Positions 24,579 through 33,708 of a stretch of DNA of 64,000 bases are shown here, in pieces. The notes under the pieces were generated by a model, which was not told where the DNA came from, searched no databases, and worked only from the letters and a program-made list of their open reading frames with translations. Each line of letters begins with the position of its first letter. The first letter of the stretch is position 1. The position numbers and the translations under genes were made by a program. This DNA comes from Lachnospiraceae bacterium. Lineage in GTDB: Bacteria > Bacillota > Clostridia > Lachnospirales > Lachnospiraceae. Where the stretch lies: contig JAFZUW010000010.1 in the NCBI GenBank assembly GCA_017618195.1, forward strand, positions 1 through 64,000, read 5' to 3'.

Positions 24579-25307
24579 ATGAAGGTTTTGTTGATCAACG
24601 GTTCCCCGAGGAGCGACGGAAACACGGCGAGAGCGCTTGCGGAAATGTGCCGCGTCTTTGAGAAGAACGGCATCGAGACGAAACTGTTCTGGGTCGGAAC
24701 GAAAGACGTTCGCGGCTGTGTCGGCTGCGGAAACTGCGCCAGCCTCGGCAAATGTGTTTTCGATGACATTGTTAACGAAATCTCTGCGGAGCTTCGGGAT
24801 GCCGACGGACTCGTTGTCGGAAGCCCGGTTTACTATGCTTCGCCGAACGGAACCGTTCTGTCGCTCATGGACAGACTGTTCTTCAGCGCGCATTATTCGA
24901 TGGCGATGAAGGTCGGCGCGGCGGTTGTCGTTGCAAGAAGAGCGGGAACCACGGCCACATTTGACGTTTTGAATAAGTATTTCACGATCAGCGGTATGCC
25001 GGTGGCATCGAGCACCTACTGGAATGACGCGTTCGGAGGTTCGCCCGGAGAGGCGGAGCAGGATGTTGAGGGCATGCAGACGATGGTGAACCTTGCCGAG
25101 AACATGACGTTTTTGATGAAGAGTATTGCGCTCGGAAAGAAGGAATACGGAATTCCGAAGAACGAGAAGCGGTTCATGAACTTTATCCGTCCAGAGGGAA
25201 ACGTGAAAGCAATCAAAGCCGTAAAGGCTGTAAAATCGGCTCCGGCGCAGGCACTCAACAAAGTGCTTCACAGAGGTAAGAAAGCCGGCAAAGAGGAGCA
25301 GTCATGA
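24579..25307 (+). CDS. NADPH-dependent FMN reductase-like iron-sulfur flavoprotein
   Basis: A 242-residue flavodoxin-fold protein. MKVLLINGSPRSDGNTARAL is the phosphate-binding loop for FMN. GCVGCGNCASLGKC gives the compact Cys cluster (CxxCxxC plus Cys) found in iron-sulfur flavoproteins and related reductases. GSPVYYASPNGTVLSLMDR is the flavin-contact helix. The tail beyond residue 205 is Lys/Ala-rich (KAIKAVKAVKSAPAQALNK) and may be disordered. It would act in the cytoplasm as an electron-transfer or quinone/nitro reductase type enzyme; the substrate is unknown. It is coupled to rsmI by an ATGA overlap. AGGAGG precedes ATG 24579. Confidence 0.85.
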   Translation: MKVLLINGSPRSDGNTARALAEMCRVFEKNGIETKLFWVGTKDVRGCVGCGNCASLGKCVFDDIVNEISAELRDADGLVVGSPVYYASPNGTVLSLMDRLFFSAHYSMAMKVGAAVVVARRAGTTATFDVLNKYFTISGMPVASSTYWNDAFGGSPGEAEQDVEGMQTMVNLAENMTFLMKSIALGKKEYGIPKNEKRFMNFIRPEGNVKAIKAVKAVKSAPAQALNKVLHRGKKAGKEEQS

Positions 25308-26146
25308 CCGGAACGCTCTACTTATGCGCAACACCGATCGGTAACCTGGAAGATATGACCTTCCGGGTTATTCGCGTGCTGAAGGAAGTTGACCTGATTG
25401 CCGCCGAGGATACGCGGAACAGCATCAAGCTGCTGAATCATTTCGACATCCACACGCCGATGACGAGCTATCACGAGTTCAATAAGATCGAAAAGGGAAA
25501 GGTCCTGATCGGGAAGCTGCTCGAAGGCACGAACATCGCGCTGATCACCGATGCGGGGATGCCGGGAATCAGCGATCCCGGAGAAGAGCTTGTCCGAATG
25601 GCGTATGAAGCGGGAATTCCCGTTACCGTACTGCCGGGCGCATGCGCGTGCGTTACGGCATTGACGCTGTCGGGGCTTCCGACGAGAAGATTTTCCTTTG
25701 AGGCGTTCCTTCCGACGGACAGGAAAGAACGAAAGGAAGCGCTTGAGGCGATCCGGACGGAGCAGCGGACCATCGTGATGTATGAGGCGCCGCACAGGCT
25801 GTTAAGGACGTTAGGGGATCTTCGCGAGACGCTCGGCGAGAGCCGTGAGATTACGGTACTTCGGGAACTGACGAAGAAACACGAATCGCGTTTTCACGGG
25901 ACGATTCGGGAGGCTGCAGAGCATTACACGAACGAGGAACCGAAAGGGGAATGCGTTCTTGTGATCGCGGGAAGGCCGGAAGAGGAAATCCGTGCGGAGC
26001 AGGCAGAAGCATGGCAGGAGCTTTCTTTAGAAGAACATGTCGCGAAATACGAAGCATCGGGCATGGACCGGAAGGAAGCCATGAAAGCCGTGGCAAAGGA
26101 ACGGGGCATTTCCAAACGGGACGTATATCAGGAATTGTTGAAATAG
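25304..26146 (+). CDS. rsmI: 16S rRNA (cytidine-1402 2'-O) methyltransferase
   Basis: A 280-residue SAM-dependent methylase of the tetrapyrrole-methylase fold. GTLYLCATPIGNLEDMTFR and VDLIAAEDTRNS open the protein as in RsmI, LITDAGMPGISDPGEELVR forms part of the SAM site, and MYEAPHRLLRTL is a conserved RsmI phrase. The C-terminal 45 residues are the helical tail ending GISKRDVYQELLK. It methylates the ribose of C1402 in 16S rRNA. Its ATG overlaps the stop of the flavoprotein gene, so expression is coupled. Confidence 0.95.
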   Translation: MTGTLYLCATPIGNLEDMTFRVIRVLKEVDLIAAEDTRNSIKLLNHFDIHTPMTSYHEFNKIEKGKVLIGKLLEGTNIALITDAGMPGISDPGEELVRMAYEAGIPVTVLPGACACVTALTLSGLPTRRFSFEAFLPTDRKERKEALEAIRTEQRTIVMYEAPHRLLRTLGDLRETLGESREITVLRELTKKHESRFHGTIREAAEHYTNEEPKGECVLVIAGRPEEEIRAEQAEAWQELSLEEHVAKYEASGMDRKEAMKAVAKERGISKRDVYQELLK

Positions 26147-26220
26147 GGGAGAAAAGACTGACGGGAATGACTTGTTAAGCGGGTTTGCAGGGGGATATGC
26201 AAAAGGAAAGGCAGACAGTA

Positions 26221-27813
26221 ATGCAAGAGGATGAAAAGAAGGATGACCTGACGGGGATGAAGCAGGACGTCCCGGAAGAAACGAAACAAGAAGAAATTAT
26301 TGAAGACGCAGACAGGAAGAACGAAAAGAAAACCGAGACAAGAGGAAAGAAGATTGCGAGGATCGTACTCCTTGCGCTCGGGAATGCAGTAATTATCGCA
26401 GGCGTATGGCAGGCAATCCTGTTCAACGGGGTGTCTGTTGCGGCGATGCTGTTTCAGCTGACGGTTCCGATGGAAGGAGCGGACGGCGGAAACTTCTTTT
26501 CCCTGAATATCGCGATGGCAATCGGGATTCCGTTAATGACGACGGCCGAAGTTCTGTTCGGAAACTGGTGGCGCAAGAAGACAACGAGACTGGGCTTCTT
26601 CCGGAAACGGAAGGTGCTTTGCGCGGGAATCTGGTTTGCGCTGGCAGCAGTCGTGATCTTAGCCAGAATGAAGGTGTTCTCATATCTCTGGCTCGTGGTG
26701 CATCCGTCCACGATTTATGAAGAAAACTGCGTCGCGGTTGACATGGATAAGATTAAGGCTCCCGAGAAGAAACGGAACCTCGTCTACATCTATATGGAAT
26801 CGATGGAGGTTACTTACGCGGACCGTGACAGCGGCGGAATCGCGGATGAGAACCGGATTCCGTACCTGACGGAGCTTTCGCAGACGTTCGGAGAGAGCTT
26901 CTCTGCAGACGGCAAGCTGAACGGTCTTGAGCCGGTGGAAGGCGCCGTCTGGACGTGCGGATCGCTCGTGACGCAGTCAAGCGGTATTCCGCTGATCATT
27001 CCGGTCGGGCACAATGCCATGGAGAAGAACTATAAAGAGTTTCTTCCCGGAGCCGTAACAATCGGCGAGGTGCTTGAGCATTTCGGATACCAGCAGGTAT
27101 ATCTGCAGGGGTCGAAGATTGAATTTGCCGGAACGGACAAATTCCTGAAGAGCCACGGAAACTATGCAATCCGCGATTACAACTACTATAACCGGAACCA
27201 CAAGCTTCCTGCGGATGATTACTTCGTCTGGTGGGGCTTTGAGGATTTCCGTCTGTACGAGTTCGCGAAAGAGGAAATCACAAGGCTTTCCATGAACAAT
27301 GTTCCGTTTGCCGTAACACTGATGACAATCGATACGCATTTTACGGGCGGATATACGTGCCCGCTCTGCGAAAGCCGTTTTAAGAACAGTTACGACAACG
27401 CAATTTACTGTGCGGACCGGCAGCTCAGAGATTTCTTCGGCTGGCTTGCAGCGCAGGATTTCTATGATAATACGACGGTTGTTATCGTCGGAGACCATCC
27501 GACAATGGACAGCATGTATTACCGCGAGCTGGCAAACGGGAAGACCGATTATCAGCGTAAGGCATATGCCGTTATCATAAACGGCGCGGTACAGTATAAG
27601 CTCGGAAAGACGCGTGATTACTCCGCGCTTGACATGTTCCCGACAACGCTTGCCGCGATGGGTTTTGAGATTGAAGGCAACCGCCTCGGTCTCGGCGTCA
27701 ACCTTTATTCTGCGGAACCGACGCTTGTGGAGCGGTACGGACTTGAAAACCTGAATAAAGAGCTTCTGAAGCACTCGAAATATTACAATAAGCACATCAT
27801 TGAAGGCCGATAA
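26221..27813 (+). CDS. OpgB/LtaS-type phosphoglycerol transferase (sulfatase fold)
   Basis: A 530-residue membrane enzyme. A charged Glu/Lys-rich cytoplasmic start of about 40 residues is followed by about four membrane helices and an outer alkaline-phosphatase-superfamily domain from about residue 180. YIYMESMEVTYAD carries the metal-binding Glu. VWTCGSLVTQSSGIPLIIPV matches the nucleophile segment of MdoB/OpgB, with the Thr after Trp as candidate nucleophile. TIDTHFTGGY and VVIVGDHPTMDS supply the later metal ligands. It would transfer phosphoglycerol to a glycolipid or glucan outside the membrane. In a Gram-positive cell the product is more likely a teichoic-acid-like polymer or a decorated glycan. 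The start is uncertain: ATG 26221 follows AAGGAAAGG, ATG 26197 is also in frame. Confidence 0.82.
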   Translation: MQEDEKKDDLTGMKQDVPEETKQEEIIEDADRKNEKKTETRGKKIARIVLLALGNAVIIAGVWQAILFNGVSVAAMLFQLTVPMEGADGGNFFSLNIAMAIGIPLMTTAEVLFGNWWRKKTTRLGFFRKRKVLCAGIWFALAAVVILARMKVFSYLWLVVHPSTIYEENCVAVDMDKIKAPEKKRNLVYIYMESMEVTYADRDSGGIADENRIPYLTELSQTFGESFSADGKLNGLEPVEGAVWTCGSLVTQSSGIPLIIPVGHNAMEKNYKEFLPGAVTIGEVLEHFGYQQVYLQGSKIEFAGTDKFLKSHGNYAIRDYNYYNRNHKLPADDYFVWWGFEDFRLYEFAKEEITRLSMNNVPFAVTLMTIDTHFTGGYTCPLCESRFKNSYDNAIYCADRQLRDFFGWLAAQDFYDNTTVVIVGDHPTMDSMYYRELANGKTDYQRKAYAVIINGAVQYKLGKTRDYSALDMFPTTLAAMGFEIEGNRLGLGVNLYSAEPTLVERYGLENLNKELLKHSKYYNKHIIEGR

Positions 27814-27815
27814 AC

Positions 27816-27850
27816 AAAAGCACGGACCCTGCGGGGGACCGTGCTTTTTT
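27816..27850 (+). terminator. Terminator after the phosphoglycerol transferase gene
   Basis: AAAAGCACGG (27816-27825) pairs with CCGTGCTTTT (27839-27848), followed by more T. Confidence 0.88.
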
Positions 27851-27851
27851 C

Positions 27852-27880
27852 TTGCATTGTTCGGAGCTATATGGTATTAT
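27852..27880 (+). promoter_or_regulatory. Promoter of tkt
   Basis: TTGCAT (27852-27857), 17 bases, TATTAT (27875-27880), about 110 bases before the start codon. Confidence 0.6.
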
Positions 27881-27987
27881 CTCAATAGGTATGCGCCCGT
27901 TTTCGCGGACGCTGCGCTCCTGCGCGGGTCCGTCCGGGAGACGGCCGTGCAGAAATCATTATCCAATTATCCTCGGAGGAATCAAAA

Positions 27988-29973
27988 ATGAGCAAATCTA
28001 TCGACACGATGTCTGTTAACGCCATTCGTGTTCTGGCTGCAGACGCAATCCAGAAAGCAAAGTCCGGACATCCCGGTCTTCCCCTCGGCTCCGCTGCTAC
28101 GGCATATGAGCTTTGGGCAAAACACATGAAGCACAACCCCAAGAACCCCGACTGGGCGAACCGTGACCGGTTCATCCTTTCCGGCGGACATGGTTCAACT
28201 CTTTTATATTCCCTCCTTCACCTGTTCGGCTACGGCCTTACCAAGGAGGACATGATGCAGTTCCGTCAGGACGGATCCCTGACTCCCGGACATCCCGAGT
28301 ACCGTCATACCAAGGGCGTTGAAGCTACGACCGGCCCTCTCGGCGCAGGTATGGGTATGGCAGTCGGTATGGCTATGGCAGAGGCTCATCTCGCTGCAAA
28401 GTTCAACAAGGAAGGTTATCCGGTTGTTGATCATTACACCTATGTACTCGGCGGCGACGGATGTATGATGGAAGGCGTTACCTACGAGGCAATGTCCCTT
28501 GCAGGCACGCTCGGCCTTAACAAGCTGATCGTTTTCTATGACAGCAACAAGATCAGTATCGAAGGTAATACCGACATCGCATTTACCGAGAATGTTCAGG
28601 CACGTTTCCAGGCTATGGGCTTCCAGACGCTCGTTGTTGAGGACGGTAACGACCTCGACGCCATCGGCGCCGCAATCGAGGCTGCAAAGGCTGAGAAGAC
28701 GAAGCCTTCCATGATCACCGTTAAGACCCAGATCGGTTACGGCTGCCCCGCTAAGCAGGGTAAGGCAAGCGCACACGGCGAGCCTCTCGGTGAAGAGAAC
28801 GTTGCCGCAATGAAGGAATTCCTCGGCTGGCCTTCTCAGGAAGCTTTCTATGTTCCGGACGAAGTATACGCCAACTACAAGGCAATCGCAGACGATCTTG
28901 CCAAGGAAGAGGATGCTTGGAACAAGCTTTTCGCGGATTACTGCGCGAAGTTCCCGGAGATGAAGAAGGCCTGGGACGACGAGTTCAACATGGATATCGC
29001 AAAGCCTCTCATCGACGATGCAGAGTACTGGGCTTACGAAGAGAAGGCAGACGCTACGAGAAACCTCGGCGGCTGGGCTCTCAACAAGCTTAAGAATAAA
29101 GTTCCGAACCTGATCGGCGGTTCCGCGGACCTTGCTCCTTCGAACAAGACCGCAATGAAGGAAATCGGCGATTTCAGCAAGGACGATTACAGCGGCCGCA
29201 ACCTGCACTTCGGTGTTCGTGAGTTTGCAATGGCTGCTATCAGCAACGGTCTTACCCTTCACGGCCTCCGCGCTTACTGCGCAACGTTCTTCGTATTCAG
29301 CGATTACGTTAAGCCGATGGCAAGACTTTCCGCACTTATGCGTATCCCGACCACATTTGTCCTTACCCATGACAGCATCGGTGTAGGCGAAGACGGTCCT
29401 ACCCACGAGCCGATCGAGCAGCTTGCAATGCTTCGTTCCCTTCCGAACTTCCACGTATTCCGTCCGGCAGATGCTACGGAGACGCTGGCAGCTTGGTACA
29501 GCGCAGTAACGAGCAAGGAAACTCCTACCGCTCTCGTTCTTACGAGACAGAATCTGCCTCAGCTTGCAGGTTCCTCCAAGGAAGCTCTCAAGGGTGCTTA
29601 CATCATTGAGGATTCCAAGAAGGCAGTTCCGGATGCGATTATCATCGCAAGCGGTTCCGAAGTAAGCATTTCCCTTGAGGCAAAGGCTGCTCTTGCCGAG
29701 GAAGGTATCGACGCACGCGTTGTCAGCATGCCTTGTATGGATCTGTTCGAAGAGCAGAGCGACGCTTACAAGGAGAGCGTTCTTCCGAAGGCTGTCCGCG
29801 CACGTGTTGCTGTGGAAGCTCTCAGCGATTTCGGCTGGGGCAAGTATGTCGGTCTTGACGGCGGCTATGTAACGATGCACGGCTTCGGCGCAAGTGCACC
29901 TGCAGGCGTACTGTTCAAGAAGTTCGGCATTACCGCGGAAAATGTGGTAGCTACGGTTAAATCGGTACTGTAA
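27988..29973 (+). CDS. tkt: Transketolase
   Basis: A 661-residue full-length transketolase, exchanging two-carbon units between sugar phosphates in the non-oxidative pentose phosphate pathway. It needs thiamine diphosphate and a divalent metal. Motifs: KSGHPGLPLGSAATAYELW, LSGGHGSTLLYSLLHL, GDGCMMEGVTYEAMSLAG (the GDG...N thiamine-diphosphate site, continued by FYDSNKISIEG), and FVLTHDSIGVGEDGPTHEPI near residue 455. Codon choice is strongly biased, as in a highly expressed gene. GGAGG precedes ATG 27988. It is monocistronic, with its own promoter and a hairpin after it. Confidence 0.97.
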   Translation: MSKSIDTMSVNAIRVLAADAIQKAKSGHPGLPLGSAATAYELWAKHMKHNPKNPDWANRDRFILSGGHGSTLLYSLLHLFGYGLTKEDMMQFRQDGSLTPGHPEYRHTKGVEATTGPLGAGMGMAVGMAMAEAHLAAKFNKEGYPVVDHYTYVLGGDGCMMEGVTYEAMSLAGTLGLNKLIVFYDSNKISIEGNTDIAFTENVQARFQAMGFQTLVVEDGNDLDAIGAAIEAAKAEKTKPSMITVKTQIGYGCPAKQGKASAHGEPLGEENVAAMKEFLGWPSQEAFYVPDEVYANYKAIADDLAKEEDAWNKLFADYCAKFPEMKKAWDDEFNMDIAKPLIDDAEYWAYEEKADATRNLGGWALNKLKNKVPNLIGGSADLAPSNKTAMKEIGDFSKDDYSGRNLHFGVREFAMAAISNGLTLHGLRAYCATFFVFSDYVKPMARLSALMRIPTTFVLTHDSIGVGEDGPTHEPIEQLAMLRSLPNFHVFRPADATETLAAWYSAVTSKETPTALVLTRQNLPQLAGSSKEALKGAYIIEDSKKAVPDAIIIASGSEVSISLEAKAALAEEGIDARVVSMPCMDLFEEQSDAYKESVLPKAVRARVAVEALSDFGWGKYVGLDGGYVTMHGFGASAPAGVLFKKFGITAENVVATVKSVL

Positions 29974-29998
29974 TCAGATTACCCCGAGAATTATGATG

Positions 29999-30020
29999 TC
30001 CGGCACCGAAAGGTGCCGGA
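29999..30020 (+). terminator. Hairpin after tkt
   Basis: TCCGGCACC, loop GAAA, GGTGCCGGA: a perfect 9-bp stem with a GNRA loop. The following T content is poor, so it may work as a 3' stabiliser as much as a terminator. Confidence 0.7.
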
Positions 30021-30024
30021 TATT

Positions 30025-30112
30025 GTCATAAGAAGGGGCCCGCGAAGCGGGAAGTAGTCTTATGACCTGCGCAAACGCCCTCCGCCGGAGGCGGAATATA
30101 AATGGCGTTTGC
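30025..30112 (+). other. Two consecutive nested hairpins, possible structured RNA
   Basis: Hairpin A: GTCATAAGA (30025-30033) with TCTTATGAC (30058-30066), inner CCCGC-GAA-GCGGG. Hairpin B: GCAAACGCC (30071-30079) with GGCGTTTGC (30104-30112), inner TCCGCC-GGA-GGCGGA. Both have a 9-bp outer stem, an internal loop and a short GC stem closed by a triloop. They end 14 bases before the ribosome binding site of the gene at 30142. Confidence 0.7.
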
Positions 30113-30141
30113 TCCTTCGGAAATATGGGGAGGTGAAATGA

Positions 30142-31047
30142 ATGGCAGATAAGAAAAGTTGTCCTTATTGCGGAAGTGCGATTTCGAGTGCCGATATGCG
30201 GTGCCCGAGATGCGGTGCAACTGTTGAAAACAGTTTTTCTCCCGAAAAAGGCGCGTCCGGAAACACGGCGTATGAGACGATTCCGTTAACGGAAGAGGCC
30301 GCTTACGAGCAGCCCTTGCAGGAGGAGATCATCACGCATCCCACGACGATCGCGGAGCTGCAGCAGTACTGCGTGCAGAAGGGAATGCCGCTTCTCCGCA
30401 TGAGATTCTTTATCGGCGAAGATTATAAAGAACCGCGGGCATTCGGAATCTACCGGGATAAAGAGGATTTTGTCGTATACAAGAACAAAGATACCGGCGT
30501 GCGCGCCATCCGTTATCGCGGACCCGACGAGGCTTACGCCGTTAATGAGATCTTTCAGAAGCTCCTTTCCGAGTGTCATCTGCGCGGGATTTATCCGGAT
30601 GGAGACGAACGCGCAGCACAGCCGGTAAGCCGCGGCTACAAGCAGAAGAGCAAGGCTTCGGAAATCGGACTCGCCATCGGCGTCTTCGGCCTGATCGGCA
30701 TTATCGCGATCGCGCTCGCCATCGGAAGCTACCGGGAACATAAGGAAGACGGATATTACCGGATTGCGGAAACGGTGTACTACCGTTACGGCGACGAATG
30801 GTCCATGTACGATCCCGTATCGCAGGATTGGACAACCGACGGGATTTCGTTTCCGTACGACGATTACAGCGATTATTCGATCGGAAAGAGTTATTCCGGC
30901 GACTGGTATTCGGAATACGGCATTTCAAACATAGAGGATTCGGACGTCTGGGATACATGGAAGTCCTATTCCGACAGTTCCGGTTATTATGACAGTTCTT
31001 ATGACTCCTGGGATTCGAGTTCGACAGACTGGAGCAGTGACTGGTAA
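30142..31047 (+). CDS. Zinc-ribbon membrane protein with Ser/Tyr/Asp/Trp-rich tail
   Basis: A 301-residue protein. It opens with a double zinc ribbon, CPYCGS and CPRCGAT (residues 7-25), which would be cytoplasmic. A globular region of about 100 residues follows (AELQQYCVQKGMPLLRMRFF, DKEDFVVYKNKDTGVRAIRY). One membrane helix lies near residue 175-195 (IGLAIGVFGLIGIIAIALAI). The last 95 residues, probably outside, are dominated by Ser, Tyr, Asp and Trp (YDSSYDSWDSSSTDWSSDW ends it). I do not know the family. A good ribosome binding site GGGGAGGTGA precedes it. The PQQ-propeller lipoprotein follows after 31 bases, suggesting joint work at the cell surface. Confidence 0.75.
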   Translation: MADKKSCPYCGSAISSADMRCPRCGATVENSFSPEKGASGNTAYETIPLTEEAAYEQPLQEEIITHPTTIAELQQYCVQKGMPLLRMRFFIGEDYKEPRAFGIYRDKEDFVVYKNKDTGVRAIRYRGPDEAYAVNEIFQKLLSECHLRGIYPDGDERAAQPVSRGYKQKSKASEIGLAIGVFGLIGIIAIALAIGSYREHKEDGYYRIAETVYYRYGDEWSMYDPVSQDWTTDGISFPYDDYSDYSIGKSYSGDWYSEYGISNIEDSDVWDTWKSYSDSSGYYDSSYDSWDSSSTDWSSDW

Positions 31048-31078
31048 AGGAAAATCGAACCGGGGAGAGGTTTTTACA

Positions 31079-32770
31079 ATGAAATTGAAGAAATTGATTA
31101 TGATGGGGGTATTGTCCGCTATGGTAACGGGTTGTCTGTCCGCTTGCGGCAAACCGATTTCCAAGCCGAAGAAAGGCGACGCCGTGGCATCCACATTGAA
31201 TACGGCGGAACTGACGACGGCGCAGAAGCTGTTGGAAACCGGCGTCTGCACTTCGGTGCCGACGACGCATCCGTCCGTTTTGGGCTTTACCACCTATTTG
31301 AATGTTAACGATATCGATGTAGACGGTTTCTACCGCCAGAACGAGATTCACTTTGAAGGAAAGAATTATTCCACGGTTTCCGGTATTGTGACGTTCCGCG
31401 GCGACAACTACCGTTCGAGCGGGTCATTCGGCGTTGCCAATATGACCTCCTATAAAATGTACAAGACGTGGAATATCAACACGGGTTCTTTGAAGAAGAC
31501 CGTCAAGAAGGGCGAATGGACCGGCAGCGGCTGGACCGGACAGCCCCTGATTGTTCAGTGGGACGACGAGACGAAAAAGGCAATGAACCTGTATGATTCG
31601 AAGAAGAACAAGACCGGTCTTGTCGAAGTCATCTATGCTACGATGGACGGAAACATTTATTTCCTCGATCTCGAGGACGGTTCCGCGACACGCGACAAGA
31701 TCAGCCTCGGATTCCCCATCAAGGGAACCGGTTCCATTTATCCCGACGGAACGCCGCTTTACGTGGTCGGAGCCGGGGATGACATGGGCAAGAAGGCCGC
31801 GAGAACCTTTATCGTAAGCCTCGTGACCGGCGACATCATCATGGAGTACGGTAACGACGATCCGTTCTCGCGCCGTACGGACAACGGAAACTTCTGCGCA
31901 TTTGACTCATCGCCGCTGTTCGATGTGAAGACCGATACGCTGATCCAGCCCGGTGAGAACGGCATCCTTTATACGACCAAGCTGAATACAAGCTGGGACG
32001 GACGTACGCTTACGATCAATCCTTCCGAGCGCGTCAAATGGACCTACGAGACGAGCCGCTCCGGCAAGGACAAATACTGGCTCGGAATGGAATCGTCCGC
32101 ATGTATTTACGACCACTATCTGTATGTATGCGATAATGCCGGCGACCTGATGTGCATTGACATCAACACGATGGAGCTGATCTGGAGCCAGGACATTGTG
32201 GATGACAGCAATGCTTCCCCGGTTCTTGAGGTGGATCCTTCCACCGGTACGGCATACATTTACGTTTCCACTTCTCTGCACTGGACGCAGAACAAGAAGA
32301 AAACGGGCGACATCCCGATCTTCAAGATTAACGCGGCGACCGGCGAAATCATGTGGAAGCGGACATACAGCTGTAAGACCGTTGACGGAATCTCGGGCGG
32401 CGTACAGGCTACGGCCTGCCTCGGCGAGAACAATCTGAGCGGAATGGTTTATTTCAACATCGCCAGAACCGGCGGAAAGAAGCACGGGCTGCTTGTCGCG
32501 ATCGACAAGAAGACCGGCGGCGAGGTTTGGAGCGTTGAAATGAAGTACTACAGCTGGTCGAGCCCGGTTGCGGTTTACAACAGCAACGGCGACGGCTACA
32601 TCATCCTCTGCGATTCCGACGGGAACATGCATCTTCTGGACGGTAAGACCGGAAAAGTAAAGGATACGATCAACCTCGGAAAGAACATTGAGGCAACGCC
32701 TGCCGTATTCAACAACATGATCGTTGTCGGGACGCGCGGCAAGAAGATTTACGGCATCACATTAAAATAA
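31079..32770 (+). CDS. PQQ-like beta-propeller lipoprotein
   Basis: A 563-residue lipoprotein. The signal MKLKKLIMMGVLSAMVTG is followed by CLSACGK, with two candidate lipobox cysteines, of which LSAC is the better. The body is a repeat protein of the PQQ-binding-like (YVTN) propeller kind: blades show phrases such as GNIYFLDLEDGS, GDLMCIDINTMELIWSQD, INAATGEIMWKRTYS, VAIDKKTGGEVWSVEM and MHLLDGKTGKVKD. Such propellers act outside the membrane as scaffolds or binding proteins; PQQ itself is unlikely to be bound. ATG 31079 has GGGGAGAGG upstream; the frame extends to 30989 inside the previous gene but without a start site. psd follows 30 bases later. Confidence 0.85.
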   Translation: MKLKKLIMMGVLSAMVTGCLSACGKPISKPKKGDAVASTLNTAELTTAQKLLETGVCTSVPTTHPSVLGFTTYLNVNDIDVDGFYRQNEIHFEGKNYSTVSGIVTFRGDNYRSSGSFGVANMTSYKMYKTWNINTGSLKKTVKKGEWTGSGWTGQPLIVQWDDETKKAMNLYDSKKNKTGLVEVIYATMDGNIYFLDLEDGSATRDKISLGFPIKGTGSIYPDGTPLYVVGAGDDMGKKAARTFIVSLVTGDIIMEYGNDDPFSRRTDNGNFCAFDSSPLFDVKTDTLIQPGENGILYTTKLNTSWDGRTLTINPSERVKWTYETSRSGKDKYWLGMESSACIYDHYLYVCDNAGDLMCIDINTMELIWSQDIVDDSNASPVLEVDPSTGTAYIYVSTSLHWTQNKKKTGDIPIFKINAATGEIMWKRTYSCKTVDGISGGVQATACLGENNLSGMVYFNIARTGGKKHGLLVAIDKKTGGEVWSVEMKYYSWSSPVAVYNSNGDGYIILCDSDGNMHLLDGKTGKVKDTINLGKNIEATPAVFNNMIVVGTRGKKIYGITLK

Positions 32771-32800
32771 TCCGTGCCGGCACGGTAAGCGAGGTAGAAC

Positions 32801-33634
32801 ATGGAGAAAGACGGCAGCAATCTGCCCATGAGGCTTCTATACGGGAATCCCGTAGGACGAGCGGTGCTTAAGGGAATGCTCGTGATCGGGGCGCCGAAGG
32901 TAATGGCGTGGTATCTGCATACGCCCTTTTCGAAGGGGATGATCCGACGCTATATCCGCAAGTACAACATCAGCCTGAAGGGGTATCCGAGAGTGGGATA
33001 CCGCTGCTTTTCGGATTTCTTTGAGAGACGCAGGATAAAGAACCGCTTCGATGCGGATCCGGACCATTTCATCAGCCCGTGCGACGGCATGCTGAGCGTG
33101 TATCCGGTTACGGACCGGGCGGTATTTCCGGTCAAAGGGTCGGAGTACCGAATCTGCGATCTGATTGAAGACGCGGAGCTTGCGGAACGCTTCCGCGGCG
33201 GGCTCGGACTCATATTCCGGCTTGCGCCGAACGATTATCACCACTATGCGGTAGTTGACGACGGATACATGCACGAGCATCACTTCATCGAGGGTTCGCT
33301 TCACAGCGTGCAGCCGATCGCGTGTGAAAACGTTGCGGTATACCGTTTAAATCGGCGCTGCTGGACGCTTCTTGAGACCGACCATTTCGGTTCAGCCGTT
33401 CAGATTGAGGTCGGCGCGCTTGCCGTAGGAGGAATCGTAAACGAGTTGGAAGACACCCGCGTCCGCAAAGGACAGACGATGGGGCATTTTTCGATATGCG
33501 GTTCCACGATCGTGGTGTTCGTTGAAAAAGACCGGATTGAACTCCTGCCTGAGATTAAAGAGCTGATCGGTACGGAGATCGAGTACAAGGTAAAGTTCGG
33601 CGAGTTCATCGGAACGCGGAAAGTGCAGGAATGA
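32801..33634 (+). CDS. psd: Phosphatidylserine decarboxylase
   Basis: A 277-residue proenzyme that makes phosphatidylethanolamine from phosphatidylserine at the membrane. Family signs are FSDFFERRRIKNRF, ISPCDGMLSVYPV, FRLAPNDYHHYAVVDDGY and HSVQPIA. Self-cleavage should occur at FSICGSTIVVF, where the Gly-Ser bond yields the pyruvoyl group; the usual residue before GST is Leu and here it is Cys. ATG 32801 has GAGGTAG upstream. It is probably the last gene of the operon starting at 30142. No pssA is present in the window. Confidence 0.93.
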   Translation: MEKDGSNLPMRLLYGNPVGRAVLKGMLVIGAPKVMAWYLHTPFSKGMIRRYIRKYNISLKGYPRVGYRCFSDFFERRRIKNRFDADPDHFISPCDGMLSVYPVTDRAVFPVKGSEYRICDLIEDAELAERFRGGLGLIFRLAPNDYHHYAVVDDGYMHEHHFIEGSLHSVQPIACENVAVYRLNRRCWTLLETDHFGSAVQIEVGALAVGGIVNELEDTRVRKGQTMGHFSICGSTIVVFVEKDRIELLPEIKELIGTEIEYKVKFGEFIGTRKVQE

Positions 33635-33708
33635 CGGAATATTTGGCAGAACAATCGGAGAAAGTCACATTTTCCGTGATGGGCTGAAAAACGGAGAGAA
33701 CGAAAGCC

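Noticed and set aside
28204-29880. 558-residue open frame opposite tkt
   Set aside because: It is the mirror of a highly biased gene. Its text is Cys/Arg/Leu-rich without any family motif, and transketolase is certain.
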